From the NCBI GenBank assembly GCA_903868035.1, contig CAIPTQ010000198.1, positions 1 through 25,089 of the forward strand: a DNA stretch of 25,089 bases. Reading direction: 5' to 3'. Positions 25,073 to 25,089 of the stretch are shown here, one piece after another; position 1 is the first letter of the stretch, and each line of letters begins with the position of its first letter. The translations under genes were made by a program, and so were the position numbers. This stretch comes from an uncultured Phycisphaerales bacterium. Its GTDB lineage: Bacteria; Planctomycetota; Phycisphaerae; WQYP01. Below the pieces are notes generated by a model. The model did not search any database and was not told the DNA's origin. It was given only the letters and a program-made list of their open reading frames with translations.

Positions 25073-25089
25073 AAGCGCACCCCCCCGCG

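Overview
The window is GC-rich, dense bacterial chromosome. It most resembles a planctomycete, probably of the Phycisphaerae type. The pointers are an exported protein with a PEP-CTERM sorting tail, an ECF sigma factor of the planctomycete/acidobacterial kind joined to a membrane Ser/Thr kinase, a DUF5597-type glycoside hydrolase, an Alternative Complex III (ACIII) plus caa3 oxidase cluster, and short intergenic repeats of kinds I associate with planctomycetes. The lineage is inferred; Verrucomicrobia or Acidobacteria are not excluded. No rRNA, tRNA, CRISPR array, integrase or transposase was seen.

Left part (1-8692), envelope and regulation. A phosphomannomutase/phosphoglucomutase (minus strand, cut by the left edge) has an in-frame, cysteine-containing N-terminal extension. 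It is divergent from a membrane-anchored RsbU/SpoIIE-type PP2C phosphatase with a collagen-like Gly/Pro insert. A 12-bp perfect hairpin separates the phosphatase from a convergent PEP-CTERM protein that has a strong sigma-70-type promoter. Next come an ECF sigma factor and a 1021-residue Ser/Thr kinase whose start and stop codons overlap.

Middle part (8714-14624), an exported carbohydrate locus. All four genes are on the minus strand and all encode signal peptides. In transcription order they are an alpha/beta-hydrolase esterase, an N-acylglucosamine/cellobiose 2-epimerase-family protein, a DUF5597-like paralogue that has lost both catalytic carboxylates, and an intact DUF5597/GH-A hydrolase. 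The likely theme is extracytoplasmic trimming of an acylated oligosaccharide. The substrate cannot be read from the sequence.

Right part (14744-25089), respiration. One long minus-strand operon runs actC-actD-actE-actF, a small one-helix protein, a SCO copper chaperone, then caa3 oxidase subunits II, I, III and IV. Quinol oxidised by ACIII would pass electrons through the monohaem ActE and the cytochrome c domain fused to subunit II into an A2-type oxidase (YSHP motif, no D-channel glutamate). The upstream actA/actB genes should lie just beyond the right edge. Gaps in the operon carry different short repeats. Synonymous codon choice flips from G-ending in the act genes to C-ending in the cox genes, with the change inside the SCO gene.

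I found no plainly new defence or mobile system. The best leads are the dead glycoside hydrolase paired with a live one, the cysteine module in front of the phosphomannomutase, the Gly-rich inserts shared by unrelated exported proteins, and the intragenic skew switches.
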